Source: Sulfuricellaceae bacterium (lineage in GTDB: Bacteria; Pseudomonadota; Gammaproteobacteria; Burkholderiales; UBA9220). Taken from it: 8,182 bases of DNA. Shown here one piece after another: positions 1-5,575 of this stretch. Made by a program: the position numbers and the translations under genes. Location of the stretch: NCBI GenBank assembly GCA_019911985.1, contig JAIOJO010000363.1, positions 1 to 8,182 of the forward strand. Reading direction: 5' to 3'. Numbering within the stretch: position 1 is the stretch's first letter; every line of letters starts with the position of its first letter. The notes under the pieces were generated by a model. It saw nothing but the letters and a program-made list of their open reading frames with translations, was not told where the DNA came from and made no database searches.

Positions 1-261
1 CACATTGCCAGCGGCCATCCGGATCGCGGCCTGTGCCAGTTGGACAAGCTCAAACACTATGGGGTATCCGAAGCGCAAATCGACTTAGCCGTGGAAATCG
101 CCAGGCATATCCGCGACGAGGCGGCGCAGAAGCTGGACCATTCCTTCAATGGGGCGCGCGGCAGTGGGCAAGAGCCATCCGGCATGGCCAAACCCCTGTC
201 CATCCCGATTGCCGCTGGAGCTTGCTGCACCCCAACGTCCGGCGGCAATTCCTGCTGCTGA
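1..261 (+). CDS. C-terminal part of a carboxymuconolactone decarboxylase/AhpD-like protein with a Cys-rich tail (5' end outside the window)
   Basis: An open frame runs from the first base to TGA at 259-261, so only the last 86 residues are visible. The stretch DKLKHYGVSEAQIDLAVEIA, followed by IRDEAAQKLD, resembles the last helices of carboxymuconolactone decarboxylase/AhpD-type proteins (a 'G-V-S-x-x-x-I-x-x-A-V-x-I' helix). The catalytic CxxC of such proteins would lie upstream, outside the window, so activity cannot be judged. After residue about 50 the sequence turns low-complexity (Gly, Ser, Pro, Ala) and ends in a tail with two vicinal cysteine pairs, CCTPTSGGNSCC, which could bind metal or take part in thiol exchange (inference). 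A thioredoxin-fold CxxC gene follows 39 bases later on the same strand, so the two probably form a redox operon. The family call rests on partial sequence and is tentative; the gene itself is secure from its frame and context. Confidence 0.55.
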   Translation, partial: HIASGHPDRGLCQLDKLKHYGVSEAQIDLAVEIARHIRDEAAQKLDHSFNGARGSGQEPSGMAKPLSIPIAAGACCTPTSGGNSCC

Positions 262-300
262 ATGGCTGCGCCCTTCTAACTTAAGCGTAAAAAGACCATC

Positions 301-537
301 ATGAAAAATATCAAAATACTCGGCACCGGTTGCGCCAACTGCAAGACCACCTACCAGTTGGTCGAGGATGCCGCCAAGGCCAAAGGCGTATCCGTGCAAT
401 TGGAAAAAGTGGAAGGTATGGCCGAGATCCTGGGTTATGGCGTGATGTCTACGCCGGGCGTGGTGATCGACGGAAAAGTGGTGCATGCCGGCGGGGTGCC
501 CTCCAAGGGGACGGTAGAGAAATGGCTGGCGGAGTAG
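301..537 (+). CDS. small redox-active disulfide (thioredoxin-fold) protein
   Basis: This 78-residue protein matches the small thioredoxin-fold family often annotated as 'redox-active disulfide protein 2' or 'thioredoxin family protein'. It opens with a short beta strand and then GTGCANC, giving a CxxC pair at C11 and C14. The cis-proline loop typical of thioredoxin folds appears as STPGVVIDGK at about residues 50-59, followed by the last strand and helix. It has no signal peptide and should act in the cytoplasm as a thiol-disulfide exchange protein; its partner is unknown. It lies 39 bases after the Cys-tailed AhpD-like gene, which is the likeliest partner. In other bacteria such proteins commonly sit beside membrane permeases and ArsR-type regulators in metal or arsenic clusters; nothing of that kind is visible here because the window starts too late. 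The ATG has only a weak A-rich ribosome site (AAAGA), which suits coupling to the upstream gene. Confidence 0.88.
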   Translation: MKNIKILGTGCANCKTTYQLVEDAAKAKGVSVQLEKVEGMAEILGYGVMSTPGVVIDGKVVHAGGVPSKGTVEKWLAE

Positions 538-546
538 GCTGCACTT

Positions 547-1461
547 TCATTCCTTTTCCCAATACGGCGTGTCGCCAAAGACTTCTTGTAGCAAGTCGAT
601 AAATACCCGCACCTTTTGCGACAAATGCCGCCGGCTGGGATAAACGGCCTGGATATTGAAGGAAGGCGGCGTGTAATCGGGCAACAGCACTTTCAAGCTC
701 CCATTCTGGATATCCCGCCACACATCCCAAGCAGGCCGCAACGCGATGCCCAGATCGGCCATAATCGCCTCCCGTAGCGCTTCGCAATTGTTGGTCTCGA
801 AATTGCCGGAAACCCTGATGCTATGGATTACGCCCTCCCCATCGACGAATTGCCACTGATCCAGAGGGGCGGGGTTGGCGAACAACAGGGCGTTGCACTG
901 CAGAAGGTCTTCGGGGCAACTCGGCGCGCCGTGCTTGGCAAGATAGGAAGGCGTCGCGACAACGAAACGATGGTCGATACCAAGGTGCCGGACCACTAGG
1001 TTAGAATCTTTCATCTCGCCGATGCGTACAGCGACGTCATAGCCATCTTCGATGATATCCACGATACCGTCCGACAAATGCAACGACAAGCGCAGTTCGG
1101 GATAACGCCGCAGAAACTTAGGTACCAAAGGGGCGATGTGCAAACGGCCGAATGCGGCGGGGACGGTCACGCGTAAAGTTCCTTTGGGCTGACGGCTCCC
1201 CTTGGTGATCAGCGCCTCGGCTTCTTCCAGTTCCGCCAACACTCTTACACAATATTCGTGGTATCTCGCCCCCTCTTCGGTAATGCCCAGCTTGCGCGTC
1301 GAGCGATTGACGAGGCGGGTGCCCAACCGCTCCTCCAGCCGCTGTAAGCGCTTGCTCACTACTGCGGCAGAATATCCCAGATCCCGTCCTGCGGCCGAAA
1401 GGCTCCCTTGCTTCACCACGTGGGCGAATATGAGCAAATCCGTGATGTTCTCAACCAACAT
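547..1461 (-). CDS. LysR-family transcriptional regulator
   Basis: A full-length LysR regulator of 304 residues. The N-terminal winged helix-turn-helix covers about residues 5-65 (LIFAHVVKQGSLSAAGRDLG, then VVSKRLQRLEERLGTRLVNR), and the effector-binding domain follows with VTVPAAFGRLHIAPLVPKFL and DGYDVAVRIGEM, wording typical of the CrgA/DsdC-like branch. The start is set at the ATG at 1461 because MLVENITDLLIFA matches the usual family beginning; a TTG at 1494 would add 11 residues but has no better ribosome site. It is transcribed away from the DsrE2-like gene across a 120-base gap, so by the usual LysR arrangement it likely controls that gene and itself (inference). The effector cannot be told from sequence. 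Its stop lies only 9 bases from the stop of the convergent thioredoxin-like gene, with no room for a separate terminator. Confidence 0.93.
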   Translation of the reverse strand: MLVENITDLLIFAHVVKQGSLSAAGRDLGYSAAVVSKRLQRLEERLGTRLVNRSTRKLGITEEGARYHEYCVRVLAELEEAEALITKGSRQPKGTLRVTVPAAFGRLHIAPLVPKFLRRYPELRLSLHLSDGIVDIIEDGYDVAVRIGEMKDSNLVVRHLGIDHRFVVATPSYLAKHGAPSCPEDLLQCNALLFANPAPLDQWQFVDGEGVIHSIRVSGNFETNNCEALREAIMADLGIALRPAWDVWRDIQNGSLKVLLPDYTPPSFNIQAVYPSRRHLSQKVRVFIDLLQEVFGDTPYWEKE

Positions 1462-1581
1462 ATTGCCAACCAATCGGAAAAAGTGAATCAACAAATAGGA
1501 TCATTATCAATCCGACGGAAATAGTAGATGATTGGATTCCCGCCGACAAGGCATTCCCGATCACACGAGGAGGGCAATACG
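1462..1581. promoter_or_regulatory. divergent control region between the LysR regulator and the DsrE2-like gene
   Basis: This 120-base gap should hold both promoters and LysR operators. Seen in it: a 9-base odd palindrome TCCGACGGA at 1511-1519; CCAATC at 1470-1475 with its complement GATTGG at 1530-1535; a direct repeat ATTCCCG at 1536-1542 and 1553-1559, 17 bases apart; and GATAAT on the minus strand (1508-1503), a good -10 match for the regulator but without a clear -35 box. On the plus strand TTATCA (1504-1509) and GATGAT (1527-1532), 17 bases apart, are a weak sigma-70-like pair for the DsrE2-like gene. The sites are by eye and none is proven; that the gap is regulatory follows from the gene arrangement. 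Confidence 0.5.
1567..1574 (+). promoter_or_regulatory. strong ribosome binding site of the DsrE2-like gene
   Basis: GAGGAGGG lies 7 bases before the ATG at 1582. It decides the start: the in-frame ATG at 1528 lacks such a site, would run through this ribosome site, and would add 18 residues that do not look like the family. Confidence 0.8.
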
Positions 1582-2202
1582 ATGAACCGAGCAGACGTAG
1601 CACTTACAAGCGAAATAGATCGCTTAGGGCGAAGCAAATTCAACGATTGGTTTCGGGAGGAGTTCGACAAGGCCGCGCAGGAACGGGAAGAATCCCGCAC
1701 CCCCTCCATGGTGCTCATCGCCACCAAGGGCACGCTGGACTGGGCTTACCCGCCCTTCATTCTGGCGACTACCGCCGCCGCCTTAGGCTGGGATGTCTCC
1801 GTCTTCTTCAGCTTCTACGGCCTGGAGTTGCTCAGGAAAGACTTGAATCTCGGCGTATCCCCGCTGGGCAACCCGGCCATGCCGATGAAAATGCCTATCG
1901 GCCCGGATTGGTTCCGCAATATCGACTGGAACATCCCCAACGCCGTCATGGGCAACGTTCCCGGCTTTGAGAGCATGGCCAAAAATATGTTTGAAACCAC
2001 TTTAAAACAAAAGGGGGTTGCCAGCATCGAGGAATTACGCGGAATGGCTGTCGAATGCGACGTCAAGCTTGTCGCCTGCCAAATGACCGTGGATTTGTTC
2101 GGCTACCGCAAGGACGATTTCATCCCGGAAATCAACGAATGGTGCGGCGCTGCCAGCATGTTGCCTTTAGCGGCAAAAGCGAATGTAAGCTTATTCGTTT
2201 AG
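1582..2202 (+). CDS. DsrE/DsrF-like (DsrE2-type) protein
   Basis: A 206-residue protein of the DsrE/DsrF/DrsH-like superfamily, closest in look to the DsrE2 group (often annotated 'peroxiredoxin family protein'). The N-terminal 40 residues are charged and helical. The fold begins at MVLIATKGTLDWAYPPFILA (43-62), followed by the strand DVSVFFSFYGLELLRK (71-86), which matches the family's 'T-x-F-F-x-F-x-G-L-x-x-L-x-K' motif. The conserved cysteine is C166 in VKLVACQMTVDLFG; further cysteines are C159 and C188. The C terminus ANVSLFV matches the family's usual end, so the gene is complete. Known DsrE2 proteins bind or transfer sulfur as persulfide or thiosulfonate in sulfur oxidisers, usually beside tusA, rhodanese or hdr genes; none of these is present here. 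The divergent LysR gene is the likely regulator. Sulfur carriage is therefore a family inference, not shown by context. No membrane segment is clear. Confidence 0.88.
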   Translation: MNRADVALTSEIDRLGRSKFNDWFREEFDKAAQEREESRTPSMVLIATKGTLDWAYPPFILATTAAALGWDVSVFFSFYGLELLRKDLNLGVSPLGNPAMPMKMPIGPDWFRNIDWNIPNAVMGNVPGFESMAKNMFETTLKQKGVASIEELRGMAVECDVKLVACQMTVDLFGYRKDDFIPEINEWCGAASMLPLAAKANVSLFV

Positions 2203-2229
2203 AAACGGCCCGCGCGCAGGAAGGAAGAA

Positions 2230-2472
2230 TCAGCCTTTCTTCTCTTCCTCATCCCACGGCCGTAATGCATAGCGCTGCGGCTTGCTCATCAGGTAGAGCA
2301 CCACGCCGCAGCTCATGAAAAACAAGATAGTAGCGAACACGCTGGAAGTGACAATGCCGTTGACGCCCCCTTTGAACAAAAAATATACGAAAAAAACAGA
2401 GCTAGCCGCCATGCCGATAAATGCGGCGGCGGCAAAACCGAAGGCGATTTTCTTGCCGAATGTTCTTTTCAC
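2230..2472 (-). CDS. small two-helix membrane protein of unknown function
   Basis: An 80-residue protein starting at GTG (2472) with a good ribosome site, GGAAAGGA, 6 bases upstream; that site is why I choose this start over the longer frame that runs into the Dabb gene. After a basic N terminus (MKRTFGKK) come two hydrophobic segments at about residues 9-33 and 40-63, joined by a short Gly-rich turn, and a charged C-terminal tail ending in DEEEKKG. Positive charges at the N terminus and after the second helix (KPQR) suggest both ends face the cytoplasm. I do not recognise the family. It is the last gene of the nine-gene minus-strand operon, 34 bases after the Dabb gene, and runs towards the end of the DsrE2-like gene. 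No clear terminator follows it. Confidence 0.72.
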   Translation of the reverse strand: MKRTFGKKIAFGFAAAAFIGMAASSVFFVYFLFKGGVNGIVTSSVFATILFFMSCGVVLYLMSKPQRYALRPWDEEEKKG

Positions 2473-2478
2473 GGCGAG

Positions 2479-2486
2479 TCCTTTCC
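2479..2486 (-). promoter_or_regulatory. ribosome binding site deciding a GTG start
   Basis: Reading the minus strand, GGAAAGGA lies 6 bases before the GTG at 2472. It supports a GTG start for the small membrane protein; no in-frame ATG occurs before residue 21. Confidence 0.65.
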
Positions 2487-2506
2487 GGTGTGTGAAATAG
2501 AGTAAC

Positions 2507-2806
2507 TCAGACTTCGAAATCCACCACCCGCCGCTCGCTGCGCACGGTTTTGACGAATTCCGCCGCTTCGTTGTGCGCAGGGTGGATTTGGTAGGCCTCC
2601 AGGGCTTCGCGGCTGGTGAATTCGGAAATCCGCACCACGTCGGCGGCCTGTTCGTCCTCGACAAAGTTAATGCCCACTTCGATATGCAGCAAGCCGGGTA
2701 TTCGCCCCTGCAAAGCCTCCAGGCGACGTTTAACTTCCTGGGCATTAGCCGATTTGCCGCCGTCTGCGTTTGCGGCGATGCGCCACATGACGATGTGCTT
2801 AATCAT
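2507..2806 (-). CDS. Dabb family protein (stress-responsive alpha/beta barrel)
   Basis: A 99-residue protein with the features of the Dabb (dimeric alpha/beta barrel) family: the opening strand MIKHIVMWRI, a central helix AQEVKRRLEALQGRIPGLLH, then the strand IEVGINF and VVRISEFTSREALEAYQIHP, and the end strand RRVVDFEV. The 'H-P-x-H' element of the family appears as HPAHNEAAEFV. Length is normal for a single-domain member. Members form dimers related to the ferredoxin-like fold; plant relatives respond to salt stress and others have enzymatic roles, but the bacterial single-domain forms mostly lack a known function. The ATG at 2806 has GGAAG 8 bases upstream. It lies 17 bases after the TIGR02647 gene and is part of the long operon. 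Confidence 0.9.
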   Translation of the reverse strand: MIKHIVMWRIAANADGGKSANAQEVKRRLEALQGRIPGLLHIEVGINFVEDEQAADVVRISEFTSREALEAYQIHPAHNEAAEFVKTVRSERRVVDFEV

Positions 2807-2823
2807 GAAGGCCGCTTCCGCGC

Positions 2824-3075
2824 CTAGTTCGTATTCAGGATGGTGAGCGCGGACTGGATATGTTCCGCCACTTCGCGCCCCAGGGCCGTCAGGTAGCCGC
2901 CGTCGGCCTGAGTGATCAGGCTCTTGTCGAACAGGCGCTGCACGGCCTGTTTCAACACCGGGTCGGCTTCGTGATGAATTTTGAAGCCTTCCTGCTGGGT
3001 ATCCAAGTCGTAACGGGCAAGAAAATTCAGTTCGGAAACCAGTTCGGGGGTAAGGGAAATTATTTCGTTTTTCAT
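2824..3075 (-). CDS. TIGR02647 family protein (small conserved protein, possible DNA binder)
   Basis: An 83-residue protein that closely resembles the conserved TIGR02647 family: LTPELVSELNFLARYDLDTQ, then GFKIHHEADP, AVQRLFDKSLITQADGGYLT and LGREVAEHIQSALTIL. The family is sometimes labelled 'DNA-binding protein' because the second half, 'L-x-x-K-x-L-I-T-x-x-D-G-G-Y-L-T-x-x-G', looks like the recognition and wing part of a winged helix; direct proof of binding is not known to me. The start is the ATG at 3075, set by a strong AAGGAGG 5 bases upstream; a longer frame to 3189 would overlap the methyltransferase. The start lies 16 bases after the methyltransferase stop, so both are read from one message. 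Confidence 0.88.
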   Translation of the reverse strand: MKNEIISLTPELVSELNFLARYDLDTQQEGFKIHHEADPVLKQAVQRLFDKSLITQADGGYLTALGREVAEHIQSALTILNTN

Positions 3076-3080
3076 GCTGT

Positions 3081-3087
3081 CCTCCTT
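3081..3087 (-). promoter_or_regulatory. strong ribosome binding site of the TIGR02647 gene
   Basis: On the minus strand AAGGAGG lies 5 bases before the ATG at 3075, inside the short gap after the methyltransferase stop codon. It is the strongest site in this operon and fixes the start. Confidence 0.8.
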
Positions 3088-3091
3088 CGGA

Positions 3092-4279
3092 TTAGGGCGT
3101 TTTGGGAATTTCGCTGGCGGGGGGTTTCTCGCGCCGGTTGGAGCCGGCGACCATTTCGTAAATAAACAATCGGCACTCCAGCGCCCCATTGAATAGCGGA
3201 ATACGGCGCTTGGGCGATAGGCGGATCAGTTTTGCCAGTTGCGGATCGGCGGTAAAAAAGCCCACGCGCCATCCGGCAAATTTCTGTTTCAGCCAGTGGC
3301 CCAGTTGCGGGTAAAGCTCGGCCAAAGTTTCCTGATCGGAGAGGCGCACGGCATAAGGCGGGTTAGTAAGCAATACGCCATTCGGTGCGGGAGCGGAAAC
3401 TTCCAGCGCATTGGCCTGCTTCAGCTCGACCACGCCTTCCAGGCCGGCGGCTTCCAGGTTGTCGCGAGCGTCCTCCAATGCACGGCCGTAAAGGTCGCTG
3501 CCGTAGATGGGTAGGGCTGTTTTCGGCCTCTCCGCCGCCAGGGCGTCATTGTAGATTTTCTCCCACGCGGCTTCATCGAAGTTTTTCAGCTTCTCGAAAG
3601 CGAACCAGCGCTCGCTCCCCGGCGCGATATTGAGCGCCATCATCGCCGCTTCGATAAGGAAGGTGCCGCTGCCGCACATCGGGTCGAGCAGCGGAGTGCC
3701 CGGCTGCCAGCCGATGAGATGGAGGATGCCCGCCGCCAAGTTCTCGCGTAAGGGCGCCTCGCCCTGCGATTTGCGATAGCCGCGTTTGAAAAGCGCTTCG
3801 CCCGACGTGTCGAGGTATAGGGTGACCCGGTCGGCGGTGAGGAATCCGTATATCCGCACATCTGGTGACTTGGTTTCGACGTTGGGACGTTCGCCGCTGA
3901 TGGCGCGAAATTTGTCGCACACGGCGTCCTTGATGCGCAAAGTGACGAAATCCAGGCTATCCAAAGGGCAGTGGATGGCGCTCACATCCACCCGCAGGGT
4001 CTGTTCTACGCCGAACCACTCCGGCCAGTGGATGCCGCTGGCGATGCGGTAGACGTCATCTTCGTTGCGGTAATCGCCCTCCCCCACCCGCCACAGGATG
4101 CGGCTGGCGACGCGGGAATGGAGGTTGGCCCGGTAGCATAGATTGAAATCACCGCGAAAGCCGACGCCGCCGCCGGTGGATTCGATTGCGGCCGCGCCAA
4201 GTTGCTCCAATTCGCTAGCCAGGACAGGCTCCAAGCCGCGCGGGCAGGGGGCGAAAAATTGTTGCGGGCGTTTGTGCAT
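3092..4279 (-). CDS. rlmL: THUMP-domain class I rRNA methyltransferase, RlmL-like (23S rRNA m2G)
   Basis: A 395-residue SAM-dependent RNA methyltransferase of the COG0116/RlmL group. The N-terminal part (about 7-165) is ferredoxin-like plus THUMP, beginning FFAPCPRGLEPVLASEL and reaching DRVTLYLDTSGEALFKRGYR. The catalytic Rossmann domain follows from PLRENLAAGIL: motif I DPMCGSGTF at 199-207 binds SAM, an acidic motif II lies at GSDLYGRAL (D262), and motif IV NPPY at 306-309 is the catalytic loop of N2-guanine methyltransferases. E. coli RlmKL is about 700 residues with a second methyltransferase (RlmK); this protein is only the RlmL half, as is usual in several Betaproteobacteria. By homology it makes m2G2445 in 23S rRNA, although the exact target of stand-alone members is less certain. 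It starts 3 bases after the stop of the nodJ-type gene, suggesting translational coupling. The C-terminal tail after 378 is polar and variable. Confidence 0.92.
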   Translation of the reverse strand: MHKRPQQFFAPCPRGLEPVLASELEQLGAAAIESTGGGVGFRGDFNLCYRANLHSRVASRILWRVGEGDYRNEDDVYRIASGIHWPEWFGVEQTLRVDVSAIHCPLDSLDFVTLRIKDAVCDKFRAISGERPNVETKSPDVRIYGFLTADRVTLYLDTSGEALFKRGYRKSQGEAPLRENLAAGILHLIGWQPGTPLLDPMCGSGTFLIEAAMMALNIAPGSERWFAFEKLKNFDEAAWEKIYNDALAAERPKTALPIYGSDLYGRALEDARDNLEAAGLEGVVELKQANALEVSAPAPNGVLLTNPPYAVRLSDQETLAELYPQLGHWLKQKFAGWRVGFFTADPQLAKLIRLSPKRRIPLFNGALECRLFIYEMVAGSNRREKPPASEIPKTP

Positions 4280-4282
4280 GCT

Positions 4283-5074
4283 CTACTTTAACAGTCTGCG
4301 GCGCGTCAGCGCCAATGCCAGATAATAGCCGAAACCGCCATAAGCGGCCAAAACCAGGACGTGCTTAACGATGCCGGAGGGAACACGGCCCAGCATCAGC
4401 GGGCGGACCAGATCAATGGCATGGGTTAAGGGAAGCGCCGCCGACGCCTGCTGCAAAAAGGGCGGCAACTGGTCGACCGGGTAGAATACGCCGCCCAACA
4501 GCACCATGGGCGTGACCGCCAAAGTAAAGTAATACATGAAAAAATCGTAGCTGGGCGAGACCGCATTGACCACCAAGGCCATGCCGGTAAAGCAAAAACC
4601 CATCAAGATAATTACCGGAATAGCCCAAAGAGACAGCGCGAATGAGCTATACAGCCCCATCACCCAAATAATGATCAGTATCGCCAAACCCGACATCAGG
4701 CTCTTGGTCATCGTCCAAACCAACTCGCCCAATAATACGTCGTCCAGAATCAAAGGCGTGTTCAAGATGGCTTCCCAGGTTTTTTGCACGTGCATACGCG
4801 AGAAGCCGGAATACAAGGCTTCGAAGCTGGCACTGTTCATCGTGCTGTAGCACAGGGTCCCCGCGGCGAGGAAAGCGATATAGGACGCGCCGTTCACTTC
4901 CGGCAGCAACCCGCCCAAGCCGTAGCCCAAACCCAGCATGTAGAACGCCGGGTCAGCCAGATTGCCGAGCAGGGCGGGGATGGCCAGCTTGCGCCAAACC
5001 AAAAAGTTGCGCCGCCACACCGAAACAAACCGCCAACTGAGCACAGGGGGGCGGAAATACCGGCTCATGCCCAT
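4283..5074 (-). CDS. nodJ: ABC-2 type exporter permease, NodJ family
   Basis: A 263-residue membrane protein with six likely membrane segments and the markers of NodJ-type ABC-2 permeases: the N-terminal SVWRRNFLVWRKLAIPALLG, then LADPAFYMLGLGYGLG, FLAAGTLCYSTMNSASFEA, TWEAILNTPL, and near the end GGVFYPVDQLPPFLQ followed by ALPLTHAIDLVRPLMLG. Length matches the family (about 260). It should pair with the NodI-type ATPase two genes upstream. In rhizobia NodIJ export lipo-chitooligosaccharide Nod factors, but many non-symbiotic Beta- and Gammaproteobacteria carry such pairs with unknown substrate; no nodABC genes are seen here, so nodulation is not implied. Start: ATG at 5074 with GAGGG about 8 bases upstream; a second in-frame ATG at 5068 is possible. 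The gap to mscL is 22 bases and to the methyltransferase 3 bases. The symbol denotes the family only. Confidence 0.9.
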   Translation of the reverse strand: MGMSRYFRPPVLSWRFVSVWRRNFLVWRKLAIPALLGNLADPAFYMLGLGYGLGGLLPEVNGASYIAFLAAGTLCYSTMNSASFEALYSGFSRMHVQKTWEAILNTPLILDDVLLGELVWTMTKSLMSGLAILIIIWVMGLYSSFALSLWAIPVIILMGFCFTGMALVVNAVSPSYDFFMYYFTLAVTPMVLLGGVFYPVDQLPPFLQQASAALPLTHAIDLVRPLMLGRVPSGIVKHVLVLAAYGGFGYYLALALTRRRLLK

Positions 5075-5096
5075 AGAGTCGCCCTCAAGACCGCCA

Positions 5097-5546
5097 CTAG
5101 TTCAGTTCCGAGGTGCAATGGCCGCAACGGGTAGCCAGGGCAGGAATGGAATTGAGGCAATAGGGACATTCCTTATTGGTCGCGGCAGGCACCGTAACGT
5201 CTTTATCCAGTTGCCGCTTAACCCGGTTGATTTGCCGCACCAAAATGAAAACGGCCGCCGCAACAATGATGAAATCGATAACCGTGTTTAAAAACAAACC
5301 GTAATTGAGGGTAGCAATTCCCGCCGCCTTGGCTTCGGCCAGCGATGTCACCGGTTTGTCGGACAAATTGATGAACAAATTGCTGAAATCGAAACCGCCC
5401 AGAAGCTTGCCGATGGGCGGCATGAGAATATCGTTGACGAAGGAGGTGACGATTTTGCCGAAAGCGGCGCCGATCACGATGCCCACGCCAAGGTCGATGA
5501 CGTTACCTTTAACCGCAAACTCCTTGAACTCTCGCAATACGCTCAT
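5097..5546 (-). CDS. mscL: large-conductance mechanosensitive channel MscL with C-terminal zinc ribbon
   Basis: A 149-residue MscL, the pentameric inner-membrane channel that opens under membrane tension to release solutes after osmotic downshock. The N-terminal amphipathic helix (MSVLREFKEFAVKGNVIDLG), the first helix with the pore-lining VGIVIGAAFGKIVTSFVNDI, the motif LMPPIG (41-46), the periplasmic loop, and the second helix NYGLFLNTVIDFIIVAAAVF (81-100) are all intact. The usual cytoplasmic helical bundle is shortened and followed by a CPYC pair at 127-130 and a CGHC pair at 141-144, a zinc-ribbon-like knuckle; E. coli MscL (136 residues) lacks it. The ribosome site GGGG lies 6 bases before the ATG. 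The gene lies between the two ABC exporter genes, 29 bases after nodI and 22 before nodJ, so it must be co-transcribed with them. Confidence 0.96.
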   Translation of the reverse strand: MSVLREFKEFAVKGNVIDLGVGIVIGAAFGKIVTSFVNDILMPPIGKLLGGFDFSNLFINLSDKPVTSLAEAKAAGIATLNYGLFLNTVIDFIIVAAAVFILVRQINRVKRQLDKDVTVPAATNKECPYCLNSIPALATRCGHCTSELN

Positions 5547-5575
5547 ACGTTTCCCCTTTCCAAATCCCTGCAGGC

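Noticed and set aside
85..486. 133-codon minus-strand open frame across the left-edge gene and the thioredoxin-like gene
   Set aside because: It is antisense to two recognisable plus-strand genes, crosses their intergenic gap, and its translation is rich in His and Gly without a fold or motif.
538..546. Bidirectional terminator between the convergent thioredoxin-like and LysR genes
   Set aside because: Only 9 bases separate the stops and no hairpin is visible; any termination signal would have to lie inside the genes.
2196..2229. Possible terminator between the DsrE2-like gene and the end of the minus-strand operon
   Set aside because: CGTTTAGAAACG is a palindrome but leaves a 2-base loop, and neither strand shows a GC-rich stem followed by a T run.
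3573..3920. Open frame in another minus-strand frame within the RlmL-like gene
   Set aside because: It is Arg/His-rich, lacks motifs, and is covered by the methyltransferase whose motif I lies in the same stretch.
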